From: Cristatella mucedo
Taxonomy: Eukaryota; Bryozoa; Phylactolaemata; Cristatellidae
Assembly: GCA_009760855.2 (NCBI GenBank)
Contig: WPIO01000011.1
Span: forward strand, 2,944,001 to 3,008,000
DNA: 64,000 nt
Direction of reading: 5' to 3'
Of this stretch, positions 61,011 to 64,000 are shown piece after piece. The translations under genes were made by a program, and so were the position numbers. Position 1 is the first letter of the stretch. Each line of letters opens with the position of its first letter. The notes beneath the pieces were generated by a model, which was not told where the DNA came from, made no database searches, and worked only from the letters and a program-made list of their open reading frames with translations.

Positions 61011-62126
61011 TGTGTGTGTGCGCGCGCGAGCGCGGGCAGGCGAGACGTGTGTTTGTGGGGAAGTCGGAGCATGTGGTGTGTCATTATGTAGGGTATGCAT
61101 GTGCACCTGCCAGCACGAGTTTCGAGCTGACGGCCAGTCCTAGTGAGAGCAGGTGGCTGTTAGTGACCGTAGCTGCATGACTGTGGCCAGTGTGCTCACT
61201 CTTGGTCCTCCACTAATGCAATAATATAATACAGTAATAATAATAATAATATCATGATAATCCATCTATATAGCGCCCTAAGAAAGTTAAATGTCTTGCG
61301 ATGCACTCTTCGCATGCGCTCCTAGCGCTAGCGCAAGCTGCTGCCGAATGTGCTAGTCGACACGGCTGACCGACCACATCCTGGTGGCAGATGTGTACCG
61401 GGCACTTATTGCTCTTACACTGTGGCCACATGGTCGTGTGGCTGCGCCTCTCCTTTTTTCTCTCGCCGAGGGTGGGTGGCTTGTGCAGCAGACGATCAGC
61501 TTGGTCACATATGTCGTGCAGGCTTGAGGAAGTCGTGGAAGACTGAAGCCTCGTGGCCCGTTACGAATGGCAAGGTGGAGCTCAAAGGTATGAGCAGCAG
61601 CCGAATGTGGCAGCAGCAGCAGCAGCCGAATGTGGCAGCAGCAGCATGCCGCCACCCTGAGCTCAGCTCTGCTGCTGCTGCTGCTCTGTAGAGGTCTCCA
61701 CCTACCAGCAGTGGCGGCGAACTGTCGGTGAACAAGTTGCCTATTGCATTCCACTTCTTTGCACTCTCTCTTTCTCTCATGCTCTCTCCTGTCCTTCACA
61801 GCTCCATCTCAGCCATCGCGCAGTTATGTTTCCTCATCCCTCGGCATCCCGGCTTTGCATTGGTGGCCTGAGCTGAGCGAAGACGCTGTGCCGCTGCTGG
61901 ATTCACCGAGCTTCTTTGCTGCCACACTTTTTTTTTATCTGCATCACTTGCCGCTTCGTCTTTGTTGTAGTGCTGCGAGTGCCGCACCCGCAGCAGCAGC
62001 AGCAGCCACAGCAGGCGTTGCAGCGGATGCAGCACGCTGCCGTGCGAGCCACGCTGCAGCAGCGTCTGCACATGAGAGTCAATGCCGAGGCCGGCGCAGT
62101 GGTGGCTGCGTCGAGTCCTGCAGCTG
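20740..62126 (+). CDS. MNT: MNT-like MAX-network bHLH-zip repressor (whole gene model)
   Basis: Five confident exons (20740-20806, 24002-24158, 37893-37934, 48570-48681, 55052-55238) join in phase into 188 codons. Residues 1-15 are a SIN3-interaction domain ([15 protein letters not shown]; human MNT begins MSIETLLEAARFLEW). Residues 23-75 are a linker with poly-Ala and an acidic-basic end. Residues 78-126 are the bHLH, starting [20 protein letters not shown] as in MNT. Residues 127 to about 170 are the zipper, and STSTAS follows as in human MNT. Basic-region H82, E86 and R90 are the class B contacts for CACGTG. Known role of the family: nuclear heterodimer with MAX (or MLX) that recruits SIN3/HDAC and opposes MYC. 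The linker is much shorter than the roughly 200 residues in human MNT. C-terminal exons are tentative, so the stop is unresolved and may lie beyond the end used here. Confidence 0.92.
21498..21523. promoter_or_regulatory. three CACGTG E-boxes at 10-bp spacing
   Basis: CACGTG occurs at 21498-21503, 21508-21513 and 21518-21523, within a GCACGTGCAC tandem array. It lies about 0.7 kb into intron 1 of the MNT-like gene. CACGTG is the preferred site of MYC/MAX and MNT/MAX dimers; occupancy is inferred. Confidence 0.5.
21604..21656. repeat. perfect 21-bp inverted repeat with E-box in each arm
   Basis: GCAGCTGCGGCACCACGTGCT (21604-21624) is exactly reverse-complemented at 21636-21656 around an 11-bp loop. 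Each arm holds CACGTG (21617-21622, 21638-21643) and CAGCTG. Confidence 0.92.
22260..22545. mobile_element. LINE B tail fragments in both orientations
   Basis: 22262-22350 carries a reversed tail (AATAATGTCTATGTATAGCA). 22388-22455 carries a forward tail (AAAGTGCCTAGAAAGATATT). 22456-22530 is reversed again (GGTTAGAGGTAACATGCACA). Confidence 0.65.
22588..22750. repeat. compound CA/TA/TATG microsatellite
   Basis: Runs of CA, TATG and TA alternate. All frames through it are His-Thr or Tyr-Ile repeats. Confidence 0.95.
22888..22962. repeat. (TA)n microsatellite
   Basis: About 70 bp of uninterrupted TA, set between CAATATATTG-type motifs. Confidence 0.95.
23057..23478 (+). mobile_element. hAT transposase fragment (C-terminal dimerisation region)
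   Basis: From 23215 the frame reads [20 protein letters not shown] then [20 protein letters not shown] and stop. This is the hAT dimerisation pattern (Y....L PTS..VER.FS ... R..L ... LLFL..N). The upstream part (23057-23220) is in another frame. No catalytic core is left. Confidence 0.82.
23640..23745. repeat. 30-31 bp tandem repeat
   Basis: About three and a half copies of a unit containing ATTGCAAT..A.TGTATTTTGGAATTA. ATTGCAAT recurs at 23671, 23702 and 23732. Confidence 0.85.
24002..24158 (+). CDS. MNT: MNT-like exon 2: linker with poly-Ala/poly-Ser
   Basis: Acceptor TTGTTGTTGAATTTGTAG; the first two bases complete D23 and the exon ends in phase 2 (TG) before GTGAGC. It encodes residues 24-74. 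A46-A52 is poly-Ala from GCT repeats, S53-S56 is poly-Ser, and the acidic run [10 protein letters not shown] leads into RKRW just before the basic region. Human MNT has EQKKRPGGIGTREV at the same place. Assignment rests on phase, position and the ERKR end. Confidence 0.82.
24832..24990 (+). mobile_element. SINE1 copy
   Basis: Near full length: GCTGGTTTGGCCCAGTGGTT, a poly-C expansion, GGTCGTGGGCTCGAGCCCC, then GAATTGAGATTGAGTTCTCT and ATACAAATGAATTTATTTATT. In MNT-like intron 2, sense. Confidence 0.9.
25158..25234. repeat. tandem duplication, 42-bp period
   Basis: GTCGTCGAGTCATGTCGTCT and the following CTTCATTTGCGGTTC occur at 25158 and again at 25200 without mismatches. Confidence 0.9.
25240..26130. 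other. MNT-like intron 2, nothing recognised
   Basis: Frames at 25397-25645 and 25645-25860 are short and lack family similarity; the second is hydrophobic by composition only. Confidence 0.4.
26133..26300 (-). mobile_element. LINE B 3' tail, reversed
   Basis: AATAATAATAATAATGATAATGCACT, then GAACTCAATCTCTCTTTC and GGCGCTTTACATTTGCTG. Confidence 0.85.
26535..26640 (-). mobile_element. diverged LINE/SINE tail, reversed
   Basis: AGTCATTTGTCTAGTGTCTA and GAGAACCCAGTCTCTATTCA resemble the reversed LINE B/SINE1 tail. Confidence 0.5.
27037..28320 (-). mobile_element. LINE B copy with reverse transcriptase region
   Basis: On the reverse strand, in order: [11 protein letters not shown] near 28260, [20 protein letters not shown] and [14 protein letters not shown] (RT boxes) near 27880-27750, [19 protein letters not shown] near 27330, then [20 protein letters not shown]. 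Frames are interrupted at several points, so it is not active. L2 clade. Confidence 0.93.
28320..28775. mobile_element. possible Tc1/mariner-like remnant
   Basis: The segment ends ATTTTTCGGGCCACCACTGTA (about 28749-28769), which reads like the terminal inverted repeat of a Tc1/mariner element. No transposase motif was identified in the short frames before it. Confidence 0.3.
28795..28930 (-). mobile_element. SINE1 copy, reversed
   Basis: Reversed tail (GTTTGTATAGCGCCC, TTCAGGCGCTTTATATATGC) followed by the reversed B box (GCTTGAGCCCATGACC) and A-box region (GCGAGCACTTAACCAGTG). Confidence 0.8.
28935..30135. other. MNT-like intron 2, nothing recognised
   Basis: No family similarity or exon-like bounds. 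Two close CACGTG sites occur near 29988 and 30003. Frames at 29377-29562 and 29747-29950 are not supported. Confidence 0.4.
30140..30445 (-). mobile_element. LINE A 3' fragment, reversed
   Basis: TAATGTAATGCATCTCCGTC and TTCGGTACGCATTCGGTAGC are the reverse complement of the LINE A 3' end. 5'-truncated near GAATTGTGGAAGCAAGTTCC. Confidence 0.88.
30868..31445 (+). mobile_element. LINE B 3' fragment
   Basis: [20 protein letters not shown] and [15 protein letters not shown] are followed by the CCCAAAGCCTGGAACTCACT block and the full tail AAGTGCCTAGAAAGAGATTA ... TTATTATTGTTATTA. Confidence 0.92.
31780..32235 (+). repeat. unclassified dispersed repeat, copy 1
   Basis: Closely related, in reverse complement, to 37185-37680. 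Shared landmarks are CAGAAATTTTTC, GAGTTATGGATT, CATATGATGCAGAGATAGGT, GTTATTCGTA, GTTAGACGTGGTTT, CTTTCGAAAG and TTTTCTTGACA. The longest frame (31729-31998) has no recognised domain. Confidence 0.8.
32240..33920. other. MNT-like intron 2, nothing recognised
   Basis: AT-rich with a poly-G run (32779-32788). Short frames only. Confidence 0.4.
33927..36112 (-). mobile_element. pogo-like (Tc1/mariner) DNA transposon, about 2.2 kb, degraded
   Basis: Ends are inverted: CAGTGTTTCCCCGAAAATAAG (33927) on the left and, reversed, CACCGTGTTTCCCCGGAAAT (36112) on the right, with TA just before the left end. On the reverse strand near 34860-34560 is a DDE-type transposase segment: [20 protein letters not shown] (first catalytic Asp), then [18 protein letters not shown], as in DDE_1/pogo proteins. 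The segment is split over two frames and much of the rest is unreadable. It sits in MNT-like intron 2. Confidence 0.8.
36420..36830 (-). mobile_element. diverged LINE B fragment, reversed
   Basis: Reverse-strand translation includes [12 protein letters not shown] (from SRLDYCNSL) and [20 protein letters not shown], matching the segment before LHWLP in other copies. Confidence 0.7.
37185..37680 (-). repeat. unclassified dispersed repeat, copy 2 (inverted)
   Basis: Reverse complement of copy 1 at 31780-32235, moderately diverged. It ends about 0.2 kb before the 42-nt MNT-like exon. Confidence 0.8.
37893..37934 (+). CDS. MNT: MNT-like exon 3: 42-nt exon with the DNA-contacting basic region
   Basis: Acceptor CTACTTCTTATTTTGTAG, donor GTGAGC. 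One base completes W75, then come 13 codons [13 protein letters not shown] and two bases of R89. It carries H82 and E86, two of the three E-box contact residues. A longer version starting at 37786 (after GTGTTCGCAG) would also stay open in this frame; the short one is favoured because its phase matches exon 2 and its pyrimidine tract is better. Confidence 0.88.
38482..38662 (+). mobile_element. SINE1 copy
   Basis: GCTGGTTTGGCCTAGTGGTT, GGTCGTTGGCTCGAACCCCG, GTGAAGCGCCTGAAAAATAG and TACAAGTGAATTTTATTG; a short insertion disrupts the tail. It directly precedes LINE A copy 2. Confidence 0.85.
38665..40467 (+). mobile_element. LINE A copy 2 (L2/CR1 clade), best preserved
   Basis: Two frames, 38721-39002 and 39026-40225, together cover most of the reverse transcriptase and the C-terminal region; a frame change separates them. 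Boxes in order: [111 protein letters not shown] and GPRLWNLLP. The 399-residue frame is uninterrupted. The 5' end is truncated (no endonuclease). The 3' end is GATACATTACATTACATT. In MNT-like intron 3, sense. Confidence 0.95.
41015..41145 (+). mobile_element. LINE B tail fragment
   Basis: GACATTGTGCAAGTTACCAC, then TTGCCTAGAAAGAGATTAAG and GGCATTATTATTATAG. Confidence 0.8.
41245..41335 (+). mobile_element. SINE1 fragment
   Basis: GAGCTCGCCCCGACCAAGAT, an insertion, then GGTCGTGGGCTCGAGCCCC. The tail is lost. Confidence 0.7.
41670..42165 (-). mobile_element. pogo/Tigger-like transposon remnant
   Basis: The left end has AGTATAAGTCGCACCC and the right end, reversed, AGTATAGGACACACTTTT, matching poorly as inverted ends. 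On the reverse strand near 42010-41910 the translation reads [18 protein letters not shown], the C-terminal motif of pogo transposases (SFKKCGI.N..DGTED). Only the 3' part of the gene is left. Confidence 0.8.
42150..42775 (-). mobile_element. old LINE B-like fragment, reversed
   Basis: Reverse-strand [20 protein letters not shown] corresponds to [17 protein letters not shown]. The reversed tail (GTTTAGCCCCCTAGGAGAAC) is at its left end. Confidence 0.75.
42990..43830 (-). mobile_element. degraded copy of a widespread uncharacterised repeat-protein family
   Basis: On the reverse strand, in order: [89 protein letters not shown], then [20 protein letters not shown] and [13 protein letters not shown]. 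These blocks follow the order of a multicopy protein family found in many arthropod and cnidarian genomes and annotated only as uncharacterised. The middle of the usual protein is missing and the frame changes repeatedly. The family behaves like a transposon product; its class is not known to me. Confidence 0.75.
44240..44560 (-). mobile_element. Tc1/mariner-like fragment
   Basis: Related along its length to 16450-16775 (shared GAGTTTT.CTGAAAAG, GCTCCACAGTCGTT, CCAAACAAGGA.TCGTCAA). The Tc1 motif is nearly lost here. Confidence 0.65.
44928..45040. repeat. degenerate 26-bp tandem repeat
   Basis: Units like GTACGTGCATCGTGTACATG..TAC recur about four times with decay. The ORFs through it are His/Tyr/Cys repeats. 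Confidence 0.7.
45045..46560. other. MNT-like intron 3, nothing recognised
   Basis: The longest frame (46116-46541) has no recognised domain or splice bounds. Confidence 0.4.
46565..47310 (-). mobile_element. LINE B fragment, reversed
   Basis: Reverse-strand [20 protein letters not shown] and [20 protein letters not shown] match the [16 protein letters not shown] block. The reversed tail (TTGTGTAGCACCCTAAGAGA) is at the left end. Confidence 0.88.
47523..47600. repeat. (TG)n microsatellite
   Basis: TG run of about 60 bp in MNT-like intron 3. Confidence 0.95.
47605..48560. other. MNT-like intron 3, nothing recognised
   Basis: Overlapping frames of 70-140 codons exist on both strands, all in moderately GC-rich DNA without domain similarity. 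Confidence 0.4.
48570..48681 (+). CDS. MNT: MNT-like exon 4: helix-loop-helix
   Basis: Acceptor TATTTTATTTATAG, donor GTATGG. The first G completes R89, then 37 codons encode R90-Q126. [11 protein letters not shown] is helix 1, SIDDRKISN the loop, and [12 protein letters not shown] helix 2. The human counterpart reads [21 protein letters not shown] small bHLH exon joining at EKNR/RAH is typical of the MXD/MNT genes. Confidence 0.95.
48690..54740. other. MNT-like intron 4, mostly unrecognised
   Basis: Six kilobases with few clear transposon remnants. Frames up to 194 codons (reverse strand, 49956-50540) lack recognised domains. The double palindrome at 52185-52232 and a reversed tRNA-like B box near 52260 (CTCGATCCCATGACCTGG) are the only structured parts. 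53.7-54.7 kb is GC-rich. Confidence 0.4.
52185..52232. repeat. double palindrome
   Basis: ATTGCCCACT (52185-52194) and AGTGGGCAAT (52201-52210) are complementary. Then CCCACTGCTTGCAGTGGG (52215-52232) is the complement of CCCACTGCAAGCAGTGGG within the first. Confidence 0.9.
54745..54925 (+). mobile_element. SINE2 copy
   Basis: B box GTGAGTTCGAATCCTGTGG, then ATAGCCGTAAAGGCTCTTCT and AGAGGCTGTTAAATCAGCTA, matching the end of the copy at 9468-9680. It lies just before the zipper exon. Confidence 0.65.
55052..55238 (+). CDS. MNT: MNT-like exon 5: leucine zipper
   Basis: Acceptor TTCTTTTGCTTCAAG, donor GTAAGT. It encodes V127-S188 and ends in phase 1. [12 protein letters not shown]...[12 protein letters not shown] is the zipper that pairs with MAX, followed by an acidic segment ([10 protein letters not shown]) and STSTAS, all in the order seen in human MNT (RLAELKHELSQWMDVLEID..., then STSTAS). 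The reading frame stays open upstream of the acceptor, but that part is low in similarity and not needed. Confidence 0.93.
56411..56568 (+). CDS. candidate MNT-like exon, acidic
   Basis: An open frame encodes an acidic stretch ([17 protein letters not shown]) and ends at a near-consensus donor (CGCCCT before GTAAGT). Human MNT is acidic at the same point (EGEDNIDEDMEED). An acceptor ending at 56410 (CTCCTCTGGGAG) would join exon 5 in phase. A better-looking acceptor ending at 56438 would not. The exon ends in phase 0, which does not fit the next candidate, so another exon or an alternative transcript would be needed. Confidence 0.4.
56865..56948 (+). mobile_element. LINE B tail fragment
   Basis: GTGTCAAGTACCGAGAAAGA, GGGCGCTGTGCAGACACTAT and a TTATTATT end. 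Confidence 0.7.
57093..57218 (+). mobile_element. LINE A 3' end fragment
   Basis: GGCTACCGAATGCGTACCGA, AAAGCCGCCCAGGCTGTGAG, CTTAACACCCACAATCTTTG and GAGGTACATTACATTACAT. The last 120 bp only. Confidence 0.9.
57220..60075. other. MNT-like intron, nothing recognised
   Basis: GC-rich to 58.7 kb, giving many overlapping frames of 60-130 codons with no recognised domain; a pyrimidine-rich patch lies at about 59690-59750. Confidence 0.4.
60080..60205 (+). mobile_element. SINE1 fragment
   Basis: GGCCAAGGTCGTGGGCTCGA, GCATATGGAAAGCGCCGGAT, AGAGATCAAGCTCTCTTTTA and GGGTGCTAAACACACGAATT. Confidence 0.75.
60952..61030. repeat. (TG)n microsatellite
   Basis: TG run followed by alternating GTGCG and GCGCGCG. 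Cys-Val and His-Thr frames here are artefacts. Confidence 0.95.
61225..61320 (-). mobile_element. LINE/SINE tail fragment, reversed
   Basis: TAATAATAATAATAATATCA, then CCATCTATATAGCGCCCTAA and GCGATGCACTCTTCGCATGC. Confidence 0.65.
61522..61587 (+). CDS. candidate MNT-like C-terminal exon
   Basis: A 66-nt open segment lies between an acceptor (ATATGTCGTGCAG) and a donor (AAAG before GTATGA). It starts and ends in phase 1, so it joins exon 5 directly. It encodes about 22 residues with [14 protein letters not shown] see no clear match in vertebrate MNT, whose C-terminal half is poorly conserved. Confidence 0.4.
61592..61690. repeat. imperfect CAG/CTG repeats
   Basis: GCAGCAGCCGAATGTGGCAG is repeated twice with CAG expansions, then CTG repeats at 61667-61688. 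It lies between two candidate exons. Confidence 0.8.
61971..62126 (+). CDS. candidate MNT-like C-terminal exon, Gln-rich
   Basis: Strong acceptor (CGTCTTTGTTGTAG) and donor (GTAAGC), phase 1 at both ends, so it joins the 61522-61587 candidate. It encodes [16 protein letters not shown], then an Ala/Arg/Gln-rich segment ending [10 protein letters not shown]. Vertebrate MNT also has a QQQQPQQ tract in its Pro/Gln/Ala-rich C-terminal half. It could instead belong to another plus-strand gene. Confidence 0.45.
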
Positions 62127-63436
62127 GTAAGCAAGTGGCCTCCAGTTGCTTGCTTTTGCTTTTTGCTATTTGCTTTTGCTGCTACAGCGTTTCTGCGACT
62201 GTTTTCCTCGCTGCATAGCCGGATCTGCCATTTTCTGAAGCCGAAACCTTAGCGTACCACCTGCCCAGGGTTCGAAAGAGAGCCCTGGTCCTTGTTATGC
62301 AATTCTCGTCAGCCTGCGGGATGTGCCTGGCACAAGAGCATCTGGCACTTGTTTAGCTGATGGCGCCACTTGGTTAATCAGGTCGCAGAGATCAATCGAT
62401 TCGGTTTTGGTCGCGGAGGAGCCCAACTGGGCTGAGGGGGTGTGCAGACAACATGCATGCCTACCTGGACTAAGTAGCCCGAGCAAGGAGTTGCCTTAGT
62501 TCTTAGCTAGTCAGCATTGTAGCTGCATTGGTATTAATATGCAGAGTCGTGGGCACAACATTTGCATGAAACTCATATCAGCACTCATACACTCTTAGTC
62601 ATACGCTCTTAGTGGCTCTTTGCTAGTTTGGCAGAAGGTGTTTAGGCCAGTCGACCCTCTTGGCCGCGGTCAGAGGAAGCTGTTCAAACTTGCAGCTTCT
62701 TTCAGAACGAAACAGGCAAAATAGGGGTGCAACTAAACGTTTATTCCGATGCTGCTGTGCTGACTTATAAAAATAAGGACAACTTGAACCTTGCTCTCGG
62801 TATTTCTTCGGTCGGCTGCCTTCCTATTGTCGGGGCTGCAGGGCGAAGGGCACGAACTGTGCACGTGCTTCCCTCACTCTGCCATTCTCTGGCATTTGCC
62901 TTTGAGATCGCTGTTGCTGTGCAGCAGTGATGAGCGTGCCAACTCTCGTTGCCGTGGTGATTTGCCATTGTAAAGAATCGCCGTCGACAGGCCTATTAGC
63001 TTGTCATCGTGGCTCGAAGCCGTTACCTCCATTGTTCGCAAATGCTTTTGTGCTGCCCGTCTAGCTTTTCTTGTCAGAAAGTGGCATAATTCTGCAAAAT
63101 TACACAATTCTGCATCCTCAATATATGGCTGTGCACAGCTGTCGTTGCTGGCATAGGGGCATGTGCTGAGGTGAGTCAAGCACATGCTGCTTCTATCTTC
63201 GCATAAGCATGGCTGAACCGATAGCCGGAACTAGAGCCCTACAGCAGCCCAACACGAGATAGCAACGTACCACTTGATTGCAACTACAAAACCATTTCTT
63301 GCCAATCTCGGGATTGAACACTATACGTTTGAAGCCAACGTTCAAAATCAGTCACCCAGCTGGACAGACAGGAACTCGATGTGTGTGTTGCTTTTTTGTG
63401 CTTTATTTACTGACTTCGCCTGACCATGACCGCCAG

Positions 63437-63533
63437 CTTCGAGTGCTACCACGTGGTGGTTCACTGTGGCAGCACGGCAGGGCCGTGGTGCAGGAGCAGC
63501 AGTGGTCTGCACACTCCATCTGCACGGTCTGAG
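63437..63533 (+). CDS. weak candidate exon
   Basis: Acceptor GACCATGACCGCCAG and donor GAG before GTGCGT bound 97 nt that are open in two frames. The frame matching the preceding candidate exon (phase 1) reads SSATTWWFTVAARQ. No family is recognised. It is listed only because of the splice signals and position. Confidence 0.2.
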
Positions 63534-63777
63534 GTGCGTGCGGTATGTGTGTTTGAATGTATGCATGTGCGTGTGTGTGGAGGCGATTGCAACGACAACC
63601 GTCTGCCACGCTTGAGACTGCAGGTCGTTGCAGGCATTTTCTAGGCTACCCTCAAGCTGCCCTGTGCGTGATGCACGTGACGATTTGCTTAATTTGGTAA
63701 CTGCCTTGCTGTAGCAGTAGTAGCTCCGTTGTGCAATCCACTCCAAACCCGCCGCTTTCGTGTGTTTGGGCATGCAG

Positions 63778-63953
63778 GCACTTCGCAGGGGTATGAAGAG
63801 GGTGATGGTCCAAGCTCCGGGGATTGCATAGATACTGTGTCAGAAGGCAGCCTGAAGAATTGCGTTCACTGCTCTGCTTTTAAATGCGTTTACTCTTGCC
63901 TCATTGGATTAGTTCGTCAGCTTGAGCGCTTCTCCAGATTTCGTGACACTTGA
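63778..63953 (+). CDS. weak candidate terminal exon
   Basis: After the acceptor GTTTGGGCATGCAG a frame in phase 1 runs to TGA at 63953. It opens TSQGYEEGDGPSSGDCID and then becomes cysteine-rich without recognised homology. It could close the MNT-like gene, or the frame may be fortuitous. Confidence 0.22.
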
Positions 63954-64000
63954 TTCGGTTACGCCGCAGAGTGCCCCCCTCGGCTATCATCGTGATTGCC

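Noticed and set aside
61350-61691. Gln-rich frame continuing past 61587
   Set aside because: A donor at 61588 and a CAG repeat directly after it make the continuation look intronic; only 61522-61587 is kept as a candidate.
1-64000. CRISPR array, bacterial operons or Shine-Dalgarno sites
   Set aside because: Split genes, GT-AG introns and LINEs show this is animal DNA; tandem repeats here lack regular spacers.
1-64000. LTR retroelement, retrovirus or Polinton
   Set aside because: No protease, integrase, capsid or long direct terminal repeats were recognised; all reverse transcriptase segments carry L2/CR1-type motifs.

Overview
This is eukaryotic, clearly metazoan, nuclear DNA. Genes are split by large GT-AG introns packed with L2/CR1-type LINEs, tRNA-derived SINEs, Tc1/mariner, pogo-like and hAT remnants and long microsatellites. 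I cannot name the species. The moderate GC, the abundant L2-like LINEs and the gene content fit an invertebrate or early deuterostome better than a mammal, but that is inference. Most long reading frames are repeats or low-complexity sequence. The real genes are found only by joining short exons.

Two host genes are recognisable, arranged head to head. On the minus strand, 19862 down to 10661, is a TMEM248 homologue. Seven exons with matching phases give about 310 residues with an N-terminal and a C-terminal membrane segment and a cysteine-bearing, glycosylated middle. On the plus strand, from 20740, is a homologue of MNT, the MAX-network transcriptional repressor. An exon for the SIN3-interaction domain (20740-20806) is followed by a linker exon (24002-24158), a 42-nt exon with the basic region (37893-37934), an exon with the helix-loop-helix (48570-48681) and an exon with the leucine zipper (55052-55238). 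Phases fit at every join. Weaker candidates for the C-terminal part lie at 56411-56568, 61522-61587 and 61971-62126, and perhaps 63437-63533 and 63778-63953. The starts of the two genes are under 0.9 kb apart, so they probably share a promoter (about 20240-20740). It holds paired ETS-like motifs, an inverted CCAAT box and a CACGTG E-box. More CACGTG sites, three at exact 10-bp spacing and two in the arms of a perfect 21-bp inverted repeat, lie just inside MNT intron 1. CACGTG is the site that MNT/MAX binds.

Layout: 1-10 kb is mostly intergenic with LINE and SINE remnants, a GC-rich candidate exon near 2.1 kb and a candidate terminal exon of an unidentified plus-strand gene at 8060-8435. 10.6-20.4 kb is TMEM248, whose first intron holds a nested LINE-in-LINE insertion and a fold-back pair of Tc1-like fragments. 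20.4-64 kb is MNT. Its introns hold a hAT remnant at 23 kb, LINE B copies at 27-28 and 31 kb, an inverted pair of an unclassified repeat at 31.8 and 37.2 kb, a pogo-like transposon with terminal inverted repeats at 33.9-36.1 kb, the best-preserved LINE A copy at 38.7-40.5 kb, a second pogo-like remnant at 41.7 kb, and a degraded copy of a widespread uncharacterised repeat-protein family at 43-43.8 kb. From 48.7 to 61.5 kb the intron is comparatively poor in recognisable repeats.

The mobile elements form a coherent set. LINE B and the tRNA-headed SINE1 end in nearly the same 3' tail, so LINE B probably mobilised SINE1. LINE A has a different tail and looks younger. No viral or LTR-type element was recognised.
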